Under the pieces are notes generated by a model that saw only the letters and a program-made list of their open reading frames with translations, was not told the origin of the DNA and searched no databases. Shown piece after piece: positions 12,157 through 23,125 of a DNA stretch of 64,000 nt (positions are counted from its first letter, which is position 1; every line of letters begins with the position of its first letter). The stretch is from Wolfiporia cocos. Lineage: Eukaryota > Basidiomycota > Agaricomycetes > Polyporales > Phaeolaceae. The stretch is from contig JACCLO010000010.1 in NCBI GenBank assembly GCA_029448655.1, forward strand, positions 682,001 through 746,000. The letters are read 5' to 3'. The translations under genes were made by a program, and so were the position numbers.

Positions 12157-12294
12157 GGATACGTGGCTATCCATCTGAAAAGACCCGGTGGCAAACGGCC
12201 GCGATCTGAATTTACTATCCACGATTTTCTGAAGTTTTGCAACCTGTGGCCATCGGAAGAAACATACGTTGCTCAAGCATTCCGAATCTGGTGA
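12157..12294 (+). pseudogene. Relic exon resembling the 4156-6391 gene
   Basis: A frame after an intron-like TAG acceptor at 12153 encodes a segment containing FTIHDFLKFCNLWPSEE, which resembles the end of exon 1 of the gene at 4156 (VWQYVKSFKLWPSES). The frame ends with TGA at 12292 or at a GTGAGA donor. No further matching exons were found, so this is best read as a decayed paralogue fragment. The similarity is short and weak. Confidence 0.3.
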
Positions 12295-12579
12295 GACCGT
12301 ATCCGCGGCGCAGACAAGCCTTATCTACGAGGCACCGGCTGTAATGCATAATTTCACTAGTATTCCTCCGCACCGAAATCTGGTGGAGAGCTCAAGCGCT
12401 TCAAGCTCGCATCGATGCCAGAAGATGTCAGCGATTGCGACGTGTCCCCGATTATTACATTCCGCCACAACAGCGTACACAAGTGCTAGAATACGAATAC
12501 AGGCCCATATATCCTACATGATATCATTCCTTGTTCTGCGCATTACTTACGACGGATTTCGAATGATGGCGACAAAAGC

Positions 12580-14839
12580 TCACGCCTCGCCAGCCTTCAT
12601 CCGCTTCCCCTCCTGAACCTTCTCGACGCCCTTCTTGCCCTCCATCTTCCCTATGAGCACCTTCGCCTCGCCCTTCATCTTCTCCATGAAGCTCGCCTTG
12701 TGCGTGCGTGCGTCCTCGCTCCCAGGGACTCCCTCGCCGCCCTCGACGTTATCCTCCTTCGTCGGATCGCCCTTCGTCGCCGCACCGTGCTGTTCGATGT
12801 CATTACTCTCGGCGCCTTTAGAGGGAAGCGGGTGCAGCTCGGCAGGGTGGTAGTCGGTGTCGGAGCCGCCAGTCTGCGTGCAGAATCGTCAGCATCTGCG
12901 ATGAGGCCTGAGGTACGTGAAAGGTAGAACTAGTTGCAACACCACGGGATCCTACTTGTGATATTCACAAGTCTGGGTGCGAACGTCACGAGTAGGTTGT
13001 CTCGGTCCCAAATGAGTGCAGCCCTCGAAGGGCGACGCGCACCTCTTCCCCTTCTGGTATGTCAACCCCAAGTCCATCCTGATATCCTGCCCGCGTGCCC
13101 ACTCCCCTCCCATGCCACACTGCGTCAGGCGAACCCAACGTATGCGTGCGCGGTCGCAGATTCACCTCGAGAAGGTTCATCTGCGTCTCGCGTCGCTCTC
13201 CCTCTACACCACAGCCCCCCGCGGTCGGCTCGCACTCATCTCGAAAACCGCTACTCACCTTCCCGTGCTGCGTCTCCTTCTGCGTCCCCGCGCCCGTGTG
13301 GCGCTCCGCGCGCTCAGTGGTGTCCATCTCTCCGAGCTTATCGCCTTTGTCAGTCTCGGTGGGCGTGGGCTTCAGCGCTGCTTGCTCTTGCGATCTCTCG
13401 TCCGGCAACAAGGCCACGCCCTGCTCGCCGCGTCCACCGACAAGCGAGCCGACACCACCGACCGCGTCCTGGCCGATGCGCCGCTCGCCTGCGCCGGAGC
13501 TCTCATTGCCCGACTCGTTACCCGGACGCGCGATACCGCCGTACGCACGCGGGTGTGTGCCTGTTGCTGAGCTTGTCGCGTTCGTTGCGCCAATGCCGCC
13601 TCCTGTCTCGTCTGGCAGTGCAGCTACGGCCGGCTCGTTCCACTTGCCCGGCAGCGCGCCTGCGCCGTCCTGGTGAGTGTATGGACCCTGGCCAGTCACC
13701 TCATATGAGGGCAGCGAGGTACGGAACGTCGCCCCTGTCTCTGGCGATGGCAGCTTGTTCGAAGTCGAGACGCCGGTAGGACCCTCCGTGGTCGTGCCGG
13801 TGATACTTCTGTCGTTGGGACCAGTCGTAGTGCCAATAGCGGACACCGCCGCGCCCGCAGCGGCGGGCGCAAGGACGTCAGAGGGCGCGGTGGCAGGGTA
13901 TGGAGACGCAGGGTAAGTTGCTGTATGAATCTTCAGTCACAGCTATCGGCGATTACATGCGTATAACTTACCCGTTGCTGCATGAGGATAGCCTCGTACG
14001 CTGTGCTCGTCGGGAAGCCTGATGATGCCCTCCTCCGTCACTGCGCCCGGCAGTGCGCCAGCGCCTTCCACGTGCTCGCGCGGGAATGCGCCGTAGACCT
14101 CAGTGGATGGCAGCGATGTCTCGTGCGTGCGGTCATGATCTGACGCGCGGGCGGTGCCGTCGCCCACGATACCTGTACCAGTGACATTGTTTGCGCCAGC
14201 TAATTACCGTGTTATGAGATTTCTGGTCAGAACGCCGTATTACTCACGTAAGTAGGAGGAGACCGTACTCAGCGCGTTCTTGGCGACTGGAATGTACGCG
14301 GCCGCGGTGGCGCCGACCGCCCCAACAGTGTTCTTCGCAGCGTCAGTGATGGACGGTGTGTCGATGGAGCTAATCGGTTCCCTCGGGTACGCGCCTGGGA
14401 ACTCGCGACCAGGAGTAGATGTGGAGCTGTACGTCCTCTCCGCGGCAGGTGGAACAACAGTCTGTTCAAACGACGCAGAGCTCAAGGGGTTGCCTGCACC
14501 AGACGACGGCGTGTACCCGGCGGCATTGTTCGCGTCGTAGGCACCGACTCCCGACGATGCGACACGGGGAGAGGCGAGGTCTGAGCTGTATGTGTTCCCA
14601 ACAGTAGACGTTGGCGCGCTGCCTACGAATGGATCATTGCTGTGTGCGATGCCGACACCGCGGGGAATCCCTCTGTCGGATGTGGGGTGAGAGTTGTAAG
14701 TATCCGTGACTCCCGGAGGGAGCTGGTCGTCGGCCAGCGCGGGCTCGTCACGGGCAAATGCAGCGGTGGTCGTGGACTTGGCCCACTCATGGGCGGGGGT
14801 TCCAGTCTCTGCATCAAGTGTGGGTGGGATACCAGCCAT
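12580..14839 (-). CDS. Long disordered protein with GALPG/LPDE repeats
   Basis: Exons on the minus strand: 14839-14248, 14199-13972, 13920 to about 13000, and 12873-12580 (TGA). The first three joins have consistent phases. The donor of the last intron was not resolved (the frame ends at a TGA near 12986), so a small error or an extra exon is possible. The protein starts MAGIPPTLDAETGTPAHEW and is hydrophilic, rich in Ser, Thr, Gly and Pro. It repeats units of the type GALPG-x(n)-LPDE (for example GAGALPGKW, VAALPDETG, VALLPDERS, IIRLPDEHS). The C-terminus is Lys/Glu-rich (HKASFMEKMKGEAKVLIGKM). Such low-complexity proteins are common in Agaricomycetes; the function is unknown, and a stress-associated hydrophilin role is only speculation. 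Confidence 0.65.
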
Positions 14840-15859
14840 GGTATGCAAATGTCGTTGATTGGTAACGGTCGTAACAAAGACTGCAGGAGTTGAGATGGAA
14901 GAAGGCAGGGAGCTTGCTGTGGGGCACAGGCTCGCTTTATGAACGCTTGCGTCGACTCCAGCGCACCACATGCGCGTACCACTGACGCAGTCCTCGTCAT
15001 GTACCCAGCTTATGATGTCATGGTTACTGCATCGGGCAGCTTGCCTACCTCTTTGGGACTGTATTACAGGTGACTCATCGCCACATGCGCACCGCTTTAT
15101 ATCACACGCGGGTCACTCGTGACCGTAATTTACTTGGCTATGATAGCCAACTACGTGGAGCCCCATGGCCACGAATTTGATCTGTGTGGAACACGCTGGA
15201 TACTATGGTCCATTATACTTCTGCGGACAGCTGTGGCAGCAACAGAGCAGTATAGCGTATCAACATCATGCTATGTCCCAGCCACTTGTTTGGGAGTCGT
15301 ATTGCCCCTCAGGCCTAAATAATGATATAAGTTGGCTGTGAATGCAACACAGGCACTCTGCATCCTTGACCCAAGGAGTGACTAGTGACTAGTGACAATC
15401 GGACGCAATTTCCATTTACTGTGCGTATCTCGTAGTATATCAGTCCTTCGTGGCGTCCACTGCAGCGCCACGCAGAGGCTAAGCTGGCGCCACGCCACAT
15501 GCATCCAGCGAAGCGAGAATCCGCCAGTGCGCTTTCCCCTCGTGATCCTGAATGATATATTGAAATTCAGCCACGACAAAAAACAGACCAGTGTCCTCAG
15601 CCGCGTATCAATGTACTACTCAACCGTCTTAAGAATAGAGTGGAGCACGCCACAAAACCAAGACTGAGAAACAGTGAGGGTTCGGGCTCTGTTTATGTAT
15701 ATTCTACCGTATGTACACGCTTCTAGCTAATATAAACGGTAGGTTAGAAACGAGCATGAATGATGCGCGATCATAACTATGTGAAATAAAAATATGAAAC
15801 ATGTAACGCGTAAATGAAATTGGGAAGCTCCGAGGGTACCGTACCGAACGTTCGCGACA
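14840..15859. other. Intergenic, nothing recognised
   Basis: Upstream of the disordered-protein gene. A short direct repeat of GTGACTA occurs near 15376-15395. No gene is supported. Confidence 0.45.
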
Positions 15860-16024
15860 GAGGGATACTGCTATTATGTGCTGTTGCCGCTATGATGCGC
15901 CTCTCCTGCGGCTGACTCTTGTCGTGATGCGATGCGGTTTATAAAGTTGGATATGGCCATGACGTGCAGGTACTTCTTCCTGTGAGCGGGATCTGGGAGA
16001 TATCGATTTGCTCAGTCATCAGGA

Positions 16025-16564
16025 ATGGCGATCGACATTAGCTATTTCTACGACAATGCATGCACGGGACTCCGTGCTTTGCCGGTGAGTCGCACTTGCT
16101 CATCTGTATTTTTTGTGCTGATGTCGGATACAGTTATGGTTCTATGTAGTCATAATCGTCCTTGCCCAAATAGCGCTACATATACGCACACGGCATGTGA
16201 GATAGCGACCTACTGGATGCCCTCTTTGGAACGGCATTCTTGCCCCTGTAACTGTCATGGTTTGAATGAGTAGTTTTTGTGGCTTGGAAGCGCCATTGTT
16301 ATCACTGTCAGTTTTTTCGATTTCAAAATATTTAGAGGCCTCATGCTATTACCAAGATCACTCACGAAGAAAACGTGGAGCACTTTGCGTTGGAACTATG
16401 CAAGTGAGACTAGCTGTATGCTCACTGTGGCACTGGCCATATATAATCGCATGGATTTCTTGCTCTAACTCTTTACCTTGCTGTTCATCAACGGATCACA
16501 GTTCTCCGAAACTATTGATGGCGACTTATGCCAGGATGAGTGACCAAACTGGATATCGTCCCCT
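16025..16564 (+). pseudogene. Decayed copy of the small four-TM gene
   Basis: This is the paralogue of 17412-18087. Exon 1 (MAIDISY...) and the first intron are preserved, and exon 2 begins LWFYVVIIVLAQIALHI, but a TGA-type stop follows HVR. The frame then shifts through the part matching helix 2 and much of exon 3 is missing. The segment matching the last exon (TWSTLRWNYASETS) ends in a premature stop inside the last helix, with the remaining homologous sequence (LLFING) in another frame. It is clearly inactivated. Confidence 0.7.
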
Positions 16565-17411
16565 TTGATACCGCTCATCAATGTGATACAACCTCTGGAT
16601 GTATACTGGGTCAAACAAGAGAAGCTACATCGATGCAAGACTGATACGGCTGTTCGAGGCTGCCATGAGTGGTGTAATAGGTTCGCAGATTCTGTATCTC
16701 AAGGGTACAAGGTAGTAGCAGATCACTTTTGCACTACCATATGTCTGGAAGCGGGGCTTACGAGCGTTAGTAGGCGCGTATTAGAGCCCGCCTCGCGGTT
16801 ACGAGACGGTGGTCGCCTACATCCATCCTCTCGAAATCCACCAGATGTTACGCGTTACGTTCTACAGCAGTTTATTGCCTTTGGTTTCTCGATCTCCACT
16901 GGGCTATGTCCGTGGCGCAGCTACACCACTGTAGAGCGTCTGATTGAGACTACTGTGCCAGCGCAATGGGGCTCTGGCGCCGCATCCACAGAAGCGGGCC
17001 GAAGGCCCCCCTTTCGTTGATACGTCGACACGTTTCTCTCGAACGTGTCATGTGTCACTGCTTTCCGAATACCCAGCTGTAATCTTGAAGTATCATTACT
17101 AAGTATGCCGGATATCCTCCAGCGCGCCTTAATGCTTAATGTCCTGACATATCACGAGATATTAAGATGCAGCTATGAATAGGACAAACCTGTGTTCCCA
17201 GCTGAATATCCATGTCCTAAATTTTCGCCGATGAGCGATGAGCGATACTGCTATTGTATGCTGTTGCTGCTGTGGCGCGCCTATGCTGTGACTGTCGCTT
17301 GCTGCGATGCGATGAGGTTTTTAAGTAAAACCGTAATGTTTTCATGACCTACAGTAACGATAATTATTGCGAGCAGGATCTGGAAGATATCGACTTGCTC
17401 AGTCATCAGGA

Positions 17412-18087
17412 ATGGCCATCGACATCACTTACAGCAATGTCAACATGGGATCCCATGCTTTTCTAGTGAGTCGCACTTGCTGACCTGTGTTTTATGTGCT
17501 GATGTCGAATACAGTCATCGTTCTATGTAGTCATGATCATCCTTGCCCAAATAGCGTCGTACATCCACACAAGACATATGAGATGGGCCGCGTCGGATAT
17601 GGATCTACTGGATGCTCTCTCCAGAACGGCATTCCTGTCCCTGTTCCTGTCAGGAATTGTGTGAGTCACTACTGAAGCATTATGAATTATCATTGACTTA
17701 CAGAGTGCACAGAATAGCATTCACGACTCGATGCCAGCGGGATTCGAACACACAATACAATATCGATGAAATTACGAGCTTGAAGATTGCAGTCAAATTA
17801 CATGCCATCCTCTGCTCGTTGTGGTTTGCCAGTGCCATCGTTACCACTGTGAGTCTTCGATTTCGAAATGTATTTGAGACCTCATGCTTATACCAAAATC
17901 ACCCATGAAGAAGATGTGGGACAGTTTGCGTGAAAACTGTACGAGCGAGACTAGCCGGCCGCTCACTGCACTAGTCATACTCGCATGGCTTTGTTGCTCT
18001 ACTTCCCTCCTTTTGCTATTCGTCAACGGATTACAGTTCATGGAAATGACCGGCGCCAGGATGAATGACCAAACTGTCCCCTTCTGA
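17412..18087 (+). CDS. Small four-TM protein, MARVEL-like
   Basis: Four exons: 17412-17465, 17515-17660, 17704-17848 and 17911-18087; 173 aa with consistent phases and GTGAGT donors throughout. Four hydrophobic helices can be seen: SFYVVMIILAQIASYI, a second around FLSLFLSGIVV, a third around LHAILCSLWFASAIV, and a last one around LVILAWLCCSTSLLLLFV. The last helix resembles that of the MARVEL-type protein at 9995-10742 (LVAFAWLGWIMLLFLLFI), suggesting the same superfamily. The gene is the intact member of a tandem duplicate pair. Function is unknown. Confidence 0.6.
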
Positions 18088-18240
18088 ACAGCTTATCAAA
18101 GCGCTACTATCTATGGGCATACTGGGTTGAGGAAGAGGATGCTATATGAAAGCAAGCCTGATCCGGCAGTGGGATTACCAAGAATAGGAGCGGCCCCATG
18201 ATAGATTCCGCATCTCAAGCGTGCAGTGTAGTAATAAATC

Positions 18241-18576
18241 ACTCATGTACTCTCCTTGCGTTATATTGTTCTGTGCTATAATCACCGCGAACCTGTTTAA
18301 CCCTGGGAATGTTGTATGAACTAACCCTGGAAATGTGTTACTATACCGTGAAAGTGTTGGAACTTGGATTTGTCGCGAGACGAGCTCGCGATCGCGCGTG
18401 ACTGGAGATGGCGGCTGTTTCTAAATTGGGTAGAGAGTATATATATAGCTGCTCAAATTTTTTTATGCTACCTCATGCGTTTGCCCACCATTCCTGATCG
18501 TCACTGGGTCCAAACACGATGCTGAGTCTATCGGTCTTTTAATTGTTTCGACAGAAGAAGAGTAGGCAGCTTATTA
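18241..18576. other. Intergenic, nothing recognised
   Basis: Gene-free sequence with a possible TATA stretch (near 18440). No coding signal. Confidence 0.4.
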
Positions 18577-19152
18577 AGATAGGCGACACCAGGAACTGGC
18601 ACCTTTATGTAAGCCACAAGCGCCGACATTTGAAGAGTTTATTCCGCCAGCCACAGAAATGTCAGAAGCAAACTATTTGCTAGGATTGATATCTCTGCTT
18701 GCATAGCTCAAGCCCCAGGAAGCAGAATCTCCAGATATGTGCTCAATGTTGAGTTATTTCATTGAAAAGTGAAGTTGGTCAAAATGCATTTCTCGCCGTG
18801 CCGAGCAATCTGGGGCAATAATATTATTTTCAAAGATGGGATTTGGCGGCTTACATAGTATCTAGGCGCTTTAAGATTGCCTTATTGGTACATCACGTGC
18901 TGTGACCAGCGCTCAGGTCCAGCGCCTCTAAGCTTATGGAGCGCTGGAGATTTATACTTGCTCCAATTTCACTGGTAATGACCACACTACTCAGGAGCAA
19001 AACATCGGAAACAGACCGCATGGTATGTACTGTAATTTTGAGCTACTCAAAATATGCTATCTCAAATTTTTCCAGAAATCGTGGCCAGATTTGGCGGCTT
19101 AGTAAGTGTCACGTGATGCTTACATAAAGGTGCCTGTTCCTTATGTCGCCTA
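18577..19152. mobile_element. Terminal-inverted-repeat element (MITE-like)
   Basis: Imperfect inverted repeats of about 40 bp: the left end reads AGATAGGCGACA...GGCACCTTTATGTAAGC, and the reverse complement of 19108-19155 reads AGATAGGCGACA...GGCACCTTTATGTAAGC. Inside is a second inverted pair around GCGCTGGA (about 18915-18945). There is no ORF, so the element is non-autonomous. The TSD and superfamily could not be determined because a Helitron-like unit begins at the right tip. Confidence 0.55.
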
Positions 19153-19968
19153 TCTAAAAGTAATGGGAGCTCGTGCCGTAGGCGCTCGCGTGTCGCTAGC
19201 GTGCAGCTAGCGTGCAGCTAGCGTGTCGCTCGCGTGTCGCTCACGTTTTGCGCACGTTCAGCGCACGTTTTGCGCACATGGACGCCACGTTTGCCGCGTG
19301 GCGTCCATGCACGTCGTTGATCCTGCTCCCATTAGATAGGGCGCCTGCCATCCGCGGAGTTGGCCGGTGGATTCCCACGCCCGGCGCCTGCAAGGCGCGT
19401 GCGCTGTTCCTGCCCCGCACCACGGGGATTTGTGCCCCATGCCACGGGGATTTGTGCCCCATGCCACGGGGATTTGTGGCCCATGCCACGGGGATTTGTG
19501 CCCCACACCACGGGGATTCGTGCCCCACACCATGGGGATTTGTGGCCCTTGCCACGGGGGTTTGTGGCCCATGCCACAGGGATTTGTGCCCCGTGCCATG
19601 GGGATTTGTGCCCCACATCATGGGGATTTTTGTAATGTAAATACCCCACACCACGGGGATTTGTGCCCCATGCCACAGGGATTTGTACCCCACACCATGG
19701 GGATTTGCACCCCATGCCACGGGGAATTGTGCTCTGTGCCACAGGGATTTGTGCCCTGTGCCACGGGGATTTTTGTAATGTAAATACCCCACACCACGGG
19801 AAGAGGGAAGTTGGGGAAGCCATGGGTAATGCACAGGAAATTCATGGGGGATCCACAGGTAACTTAAAAAAAAACCAATTATCTGAAATAGGCACACATA
19901 TATTGGAATAATATATTGAAGTGGAAAAAGCGGTGTGACCGTGGCGAAGCCACGGGTAATTAACCTAG
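19153..19968 (+). mobile_element. Helitron-like unit 1
   Basis: 816 bp, TCTAAAAG start preceded by A, CTAG end. The 5' part has repeats of the type GTCGCTCGC/CAGCTAGCGT. A 22-bp minisatellite occupies 19413-19800. The 3' hairpin CCGTGGCGAAGCCACGG lies about 14 nt before the end. Confidence 0.6.
19413..19800 (+). repeat. 22-bp minisatellite (representative tract)
   Basis: The unit is CCACGGGGATTTGTGCCCCATG with variants at a few positions (CACGG/CACAGG/CATGG; GTGCCCC/GTGGCCC/GTACCCC). Each unit can fold by pairing CCCC with GGGG across CATGCCA. Longer GTAATGTAAATACC spacers interrupt the tract. The same minisatellite occurs in units 2, 5, 6 and 7. The period is not a multiple of 3 and the unit lacks stops, so several frames stay open on both strands; these are not genes. 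Confidence 0.85.
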
Positions 19969-20755
19969 TCCATAATATAATGGGAGCTCGCGCCGTAGGC
20001 GCTCACGTGTCGCTAGCGTGCAGCTAGCGTGTCGCTCGCGTGTCGCTCGCGTTTTGCGCACATGGTGAGCACGTTTGCCGCGTGGCGTCCATGCGCGTCG
20101 TTGATCCTCCTCCCATTAGATAGGGCGCCTGCCATCCGCGGAGTTGGCCGGTGGATTCCCACGCCCGGCGCCTGCAAGGTGCGCGCGCTGTTCGTGCCCC
20201 GCACCACGGGGATTCGTGCCCCATGCCACGGGGATTTGTGCCCCACACCACGGGGATTTGTGCCTCACACCACGGGGATTCGTGGCCCATTCCATGGGGG
20301 TTTGTGGCCCATGCCACAGGGATTTGTGTCCTGTGGCATGGGGATTTTGTAATGTAAATACCCCACACCACGGGGATTTGTACCCCGTGCCACGGGGATT
20401 CGTGCCCTACACCACGGGGATTTTTGGCCCATGCCATGGGGGTTTGTGCCCCATGCCACGGGGATTCGTGCCCCATGCCACAGGGATTTGTGTCCTGTGG
20501 CATGGGGATTTTGTAATATAAATACTCCACACCACAGGGGTCTGTACCCTGTGCCACAGGTATTTGCACCCCAATGCCACAGGGGTGAATTCCCACACCC
20601 AGAGCCTGCAAGGCATGCGTGCCAGTTACAGATTCTACAAGCAAAGCGACAACGATACCGAGCATCAGCGAGGTGGAGGAGTGGCTGAGTAGGCAGAGGC
20701 TAAAATATATTCCTAAGACATAACATTTGTGGCGAAGCCACAGGTAATTAAGCTA
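19969..20755 (+). mobile_element. Helitron-like unit 2
   Basis: About 787 bp. Starts TCCATAATATAATGGGAGC. The minisatellite is at about 20194-20586. The 3' tip is mutated (CTAT where CTAG is expected), so the exact boundary with unit 3 is approximate. Its 3' half is nearly identical to that of unit 6. Confidence 0.5.
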
Positions 20756-21063
20756 TCTGAACTATAATGGGAGCTCGCGCCGTAGGCGCTCGTGTGCAGC
20801 TAGCGTGCAGCTAGCGTGTCGCTCGCGTGTCGCTCGCGTTTTGCGCACATGGCGAGCACGTTTGCCGCGTGGCGGCGCCTGTAGGGCGCCCATCGAGTGC
20901 GCGCCTGCGCCTGCAAGGCGCGCGTGCCGGTTGCAAAGGTGTTACAAGCGAAGCGACGACGAGGCCGAGCGTTAGCGAGGTGGAGGAGTGGCTGAGCGGG
21001 CAGAGATAAGCAATACAAGTTCTAATTACAAAATTGTGGCGAAGCCACAGGTAATTAAGCTAG
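20756..21063 (+). mobile_element. Helitron-like unit 3 (short)
   Basis: About 308 bp with both ends but no minisatellite: GGGAGCTCGCGCC near the 5' end, hairpin GTGGCGAAGCCAC and CTAG at the 3' end. An internal deletion derivative. Confidence 0.5.
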
Positions 21064-21335
21064 TCTAAGTACTAAAGGGCCGTGGATTGCGTGGGAACTG
21101 CCATGTGCTTTTCCACGTGTGCCACGTGCTGTCCGTCGTCCCATAGGGCTCGCACCACCGACCCGGGAAGTTGGCCAGTGGATTCCCACGCCCAGCGCCT
21201 GCAAGGCGCGCATGCCGGGGTTGAAGCGACGACGAGGCCGAGCGTCAGCGAGGTGGAGGAGTGGCTGAGCAGGCAGAGATAAACAACAACTCCTAAAGTA
21301 CAAAATTGTGGCGAAGCCACAGGTAATTAAGCTAG
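21064..21335 (+). mobile_element. Helitron-like unit 4 (short)
   Basis: 272 bp, TCTAAGTACTAAAGGG start, CTAG end with hairpin. It lacks the minisatellite and has a different 5' internal sequence from the other units. Confidence 0.5.
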
Positions 21336-22370
21336 TCTATAAGTAACGGGAGCTCGCGTGGGAGCGGTCGCGTGGAGCGCACCTGGCGTCCACGTTTGCC
21401 GTGTGGCATCCATGGGCGTCATTCCTGCTCCCATTAGATAGGGCGCCTGGCGCCGGTGAATTCCCACGCCCAGCGCCTGCAAGGCGCGCTGCTAGCTCGC
21501 GTTTTGCGTGCTGTTCCTGCACCACGGGGATTCGTGCCATGGGGATTCATACCCCACACCACGGGGATTCGTGCCCCACACCACGGGGATTCGTGGCCCA
21601 TTCCATGGGGGTTGTGGCCCATGCCACAGGGATCTGTGTCCTGTGGCATGGGGATTTTGTAATGTAAATACCCCACACCACGGGGATTTGTACCCCATGC
21701 CACAGGGATTTGCATCCCAATTCCATAGGGATTTGTGCCCCGTGTCATGGGGATGTGTGTCCTGTGCCACAGGGGTTTGTGCCCCATGCCACGGGGATTT
21801 GTGCCCTGTGCCACGGGGATTTTTGTAATGTAAATACCCTACACCATGGGGATTTGTGGCCCATGCCACAGGGATTTGTGTGTCCTGTGCCACGGGGATT
21901 TGTGCCCCATGCCACAGGGATTTGTGCTCTGTGCTATGGAGATTTGTGCCCCGTGCTACGGGGATTTGTGTCCTGTGGCACGGGGATTTTGTAATGTAAA
22001 TACCCCCACACCACAGAGATCTGTGCCCTGTGCCATGGGGATTTATGCCTCATGCCACGGGGATTTTTGTAACATAAATGGCCTGTGCTGTAGATGCCTG
22101 CCAAAAGATTGCAAAACATTTTGACACCACATTACACAGTATTACAAGTGAAGCGACGATGAGACCAAGGATCAGCAAGGTGTCAGAAGTGGCTGAGACA
22201 AAAGAGGCAAATTGGGGAACCCATGGGTAATGCACAGGAAATTGATGGGGGATCCACAGGTAACTTAAAAAAACCCCTGATTATCTGAAATAGGCACACA
22301 TGGATTGGAATAATATATTGAAGTGGAAAAAGCGGTGTGACCGTGGCGAAGCCACGGGTAATTAACTTAG
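21336..22370 (+). mobile_element. Helitron-like unit 5
   Basis: 1035 bp, TCTATAAGTAACGGGAGC start. The longest minisatellite tract spans about 21517-22070. The 3' end reads CTTAG where CTAG is expected (one change). Closely related to unit 7. Confidence 0.55.
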
Positions 22371-23125
22371 TCCATAAAGTAAGGGGAGCTCGCGCCGTAG
22401 GCGCTCGCGTGCCGCTAGCGTGTCGCTCGCGTGTCGCTCACGTTTTGCGCACATGGACGCCACGTTTGCCGCGTGGCATCCATGCGCGTCGTTGATCCTC
22501 CTCCCATTAGATAGGGCGCCTGCCGTCCGCGGAGTTGGCCGATGGATTCCCACGCCCGGCGCCTGCAAAGTGCGCGCGCTGTTCCTGCCCCGCACCACAG
22601 GGATTCGTGCCCCATGCCACGGGGATTCGTGCCCCACACCACGGGGATTCGTGGTCGATTCCATGGGGGTTTGTGGCCCATGCCACAGGGATTTGTGTCC
22701 TGTGGCATGGGGATTTTGTAATGTAAATACCCCACACCACGGGGATTTGTACCCCGTGCCACGGGGATTCATGCCCTACACCACGGGGATTTTTGGCCCA
22801 TGCCATGGGGGTTTGTGCCCCATGCCACGGGGATTCGTGCCCCATGCCACAGGGATTTGCGTCCTGTGGCATGGGGATTTTGTAATATAAATACTCCACA
22901 CCACAGGGGTCTGTACCCTGTGCCACAGGTATTTGCACCCCAATGCCACAGGGGTGAATTCCCACACCCAGAGCCTGCAAGGCATGCGTGCCAGTTACAG
23001 ATTCTACAAGCAAAGCGACAACGATACTGAGCATCAGCGAGGTGGAGGAGTGGCTGAGCAGGCAGAGACTAAAATATATTCCTAAGACATAACGTTTGTG
23101 GCGAAGCCACAGGTAATTAAGCTAG
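22371..23125 (+). mobile_element. Helitron-like unit 6
   Basis: 755 bp, TCCATAAAGTAAGGGGAGC start, hairpin and CTAG end. Minisatellite at about 22587-22953. Closely related to unit 2. Confidence 0.55.

Larger units (their letters stand above)
15860..18240 (+). repeat. Tandem segmental duplication
   Basis: Two diverged direct copies with an offset of about 1.38 kb: 15860 to about 16740 and 17240 to about 18240. Shared blocks include GATACTGCTATT near both starts, CTCAGTCATCAGGAATGGC around the ATG, GTGAGTCGCACTTGCT at the first donor, and similar downstream sequence after the genes. The first copy's gene is broken and the second is intact. Confidence 0.75.

Noticed and set aside
12986..13779. 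Plus-strand ORFs opposite the disordered-protein gene
   Set aside because: Arg/Pro/Ser-rich shadows of the GC-rich minus-strand gene.
17735..17760. tRNA T-arm-like GGGATTCGAAC
   Set aside because: Lies in exon 3 of the four-TM gene and no other tRNA arms are present.
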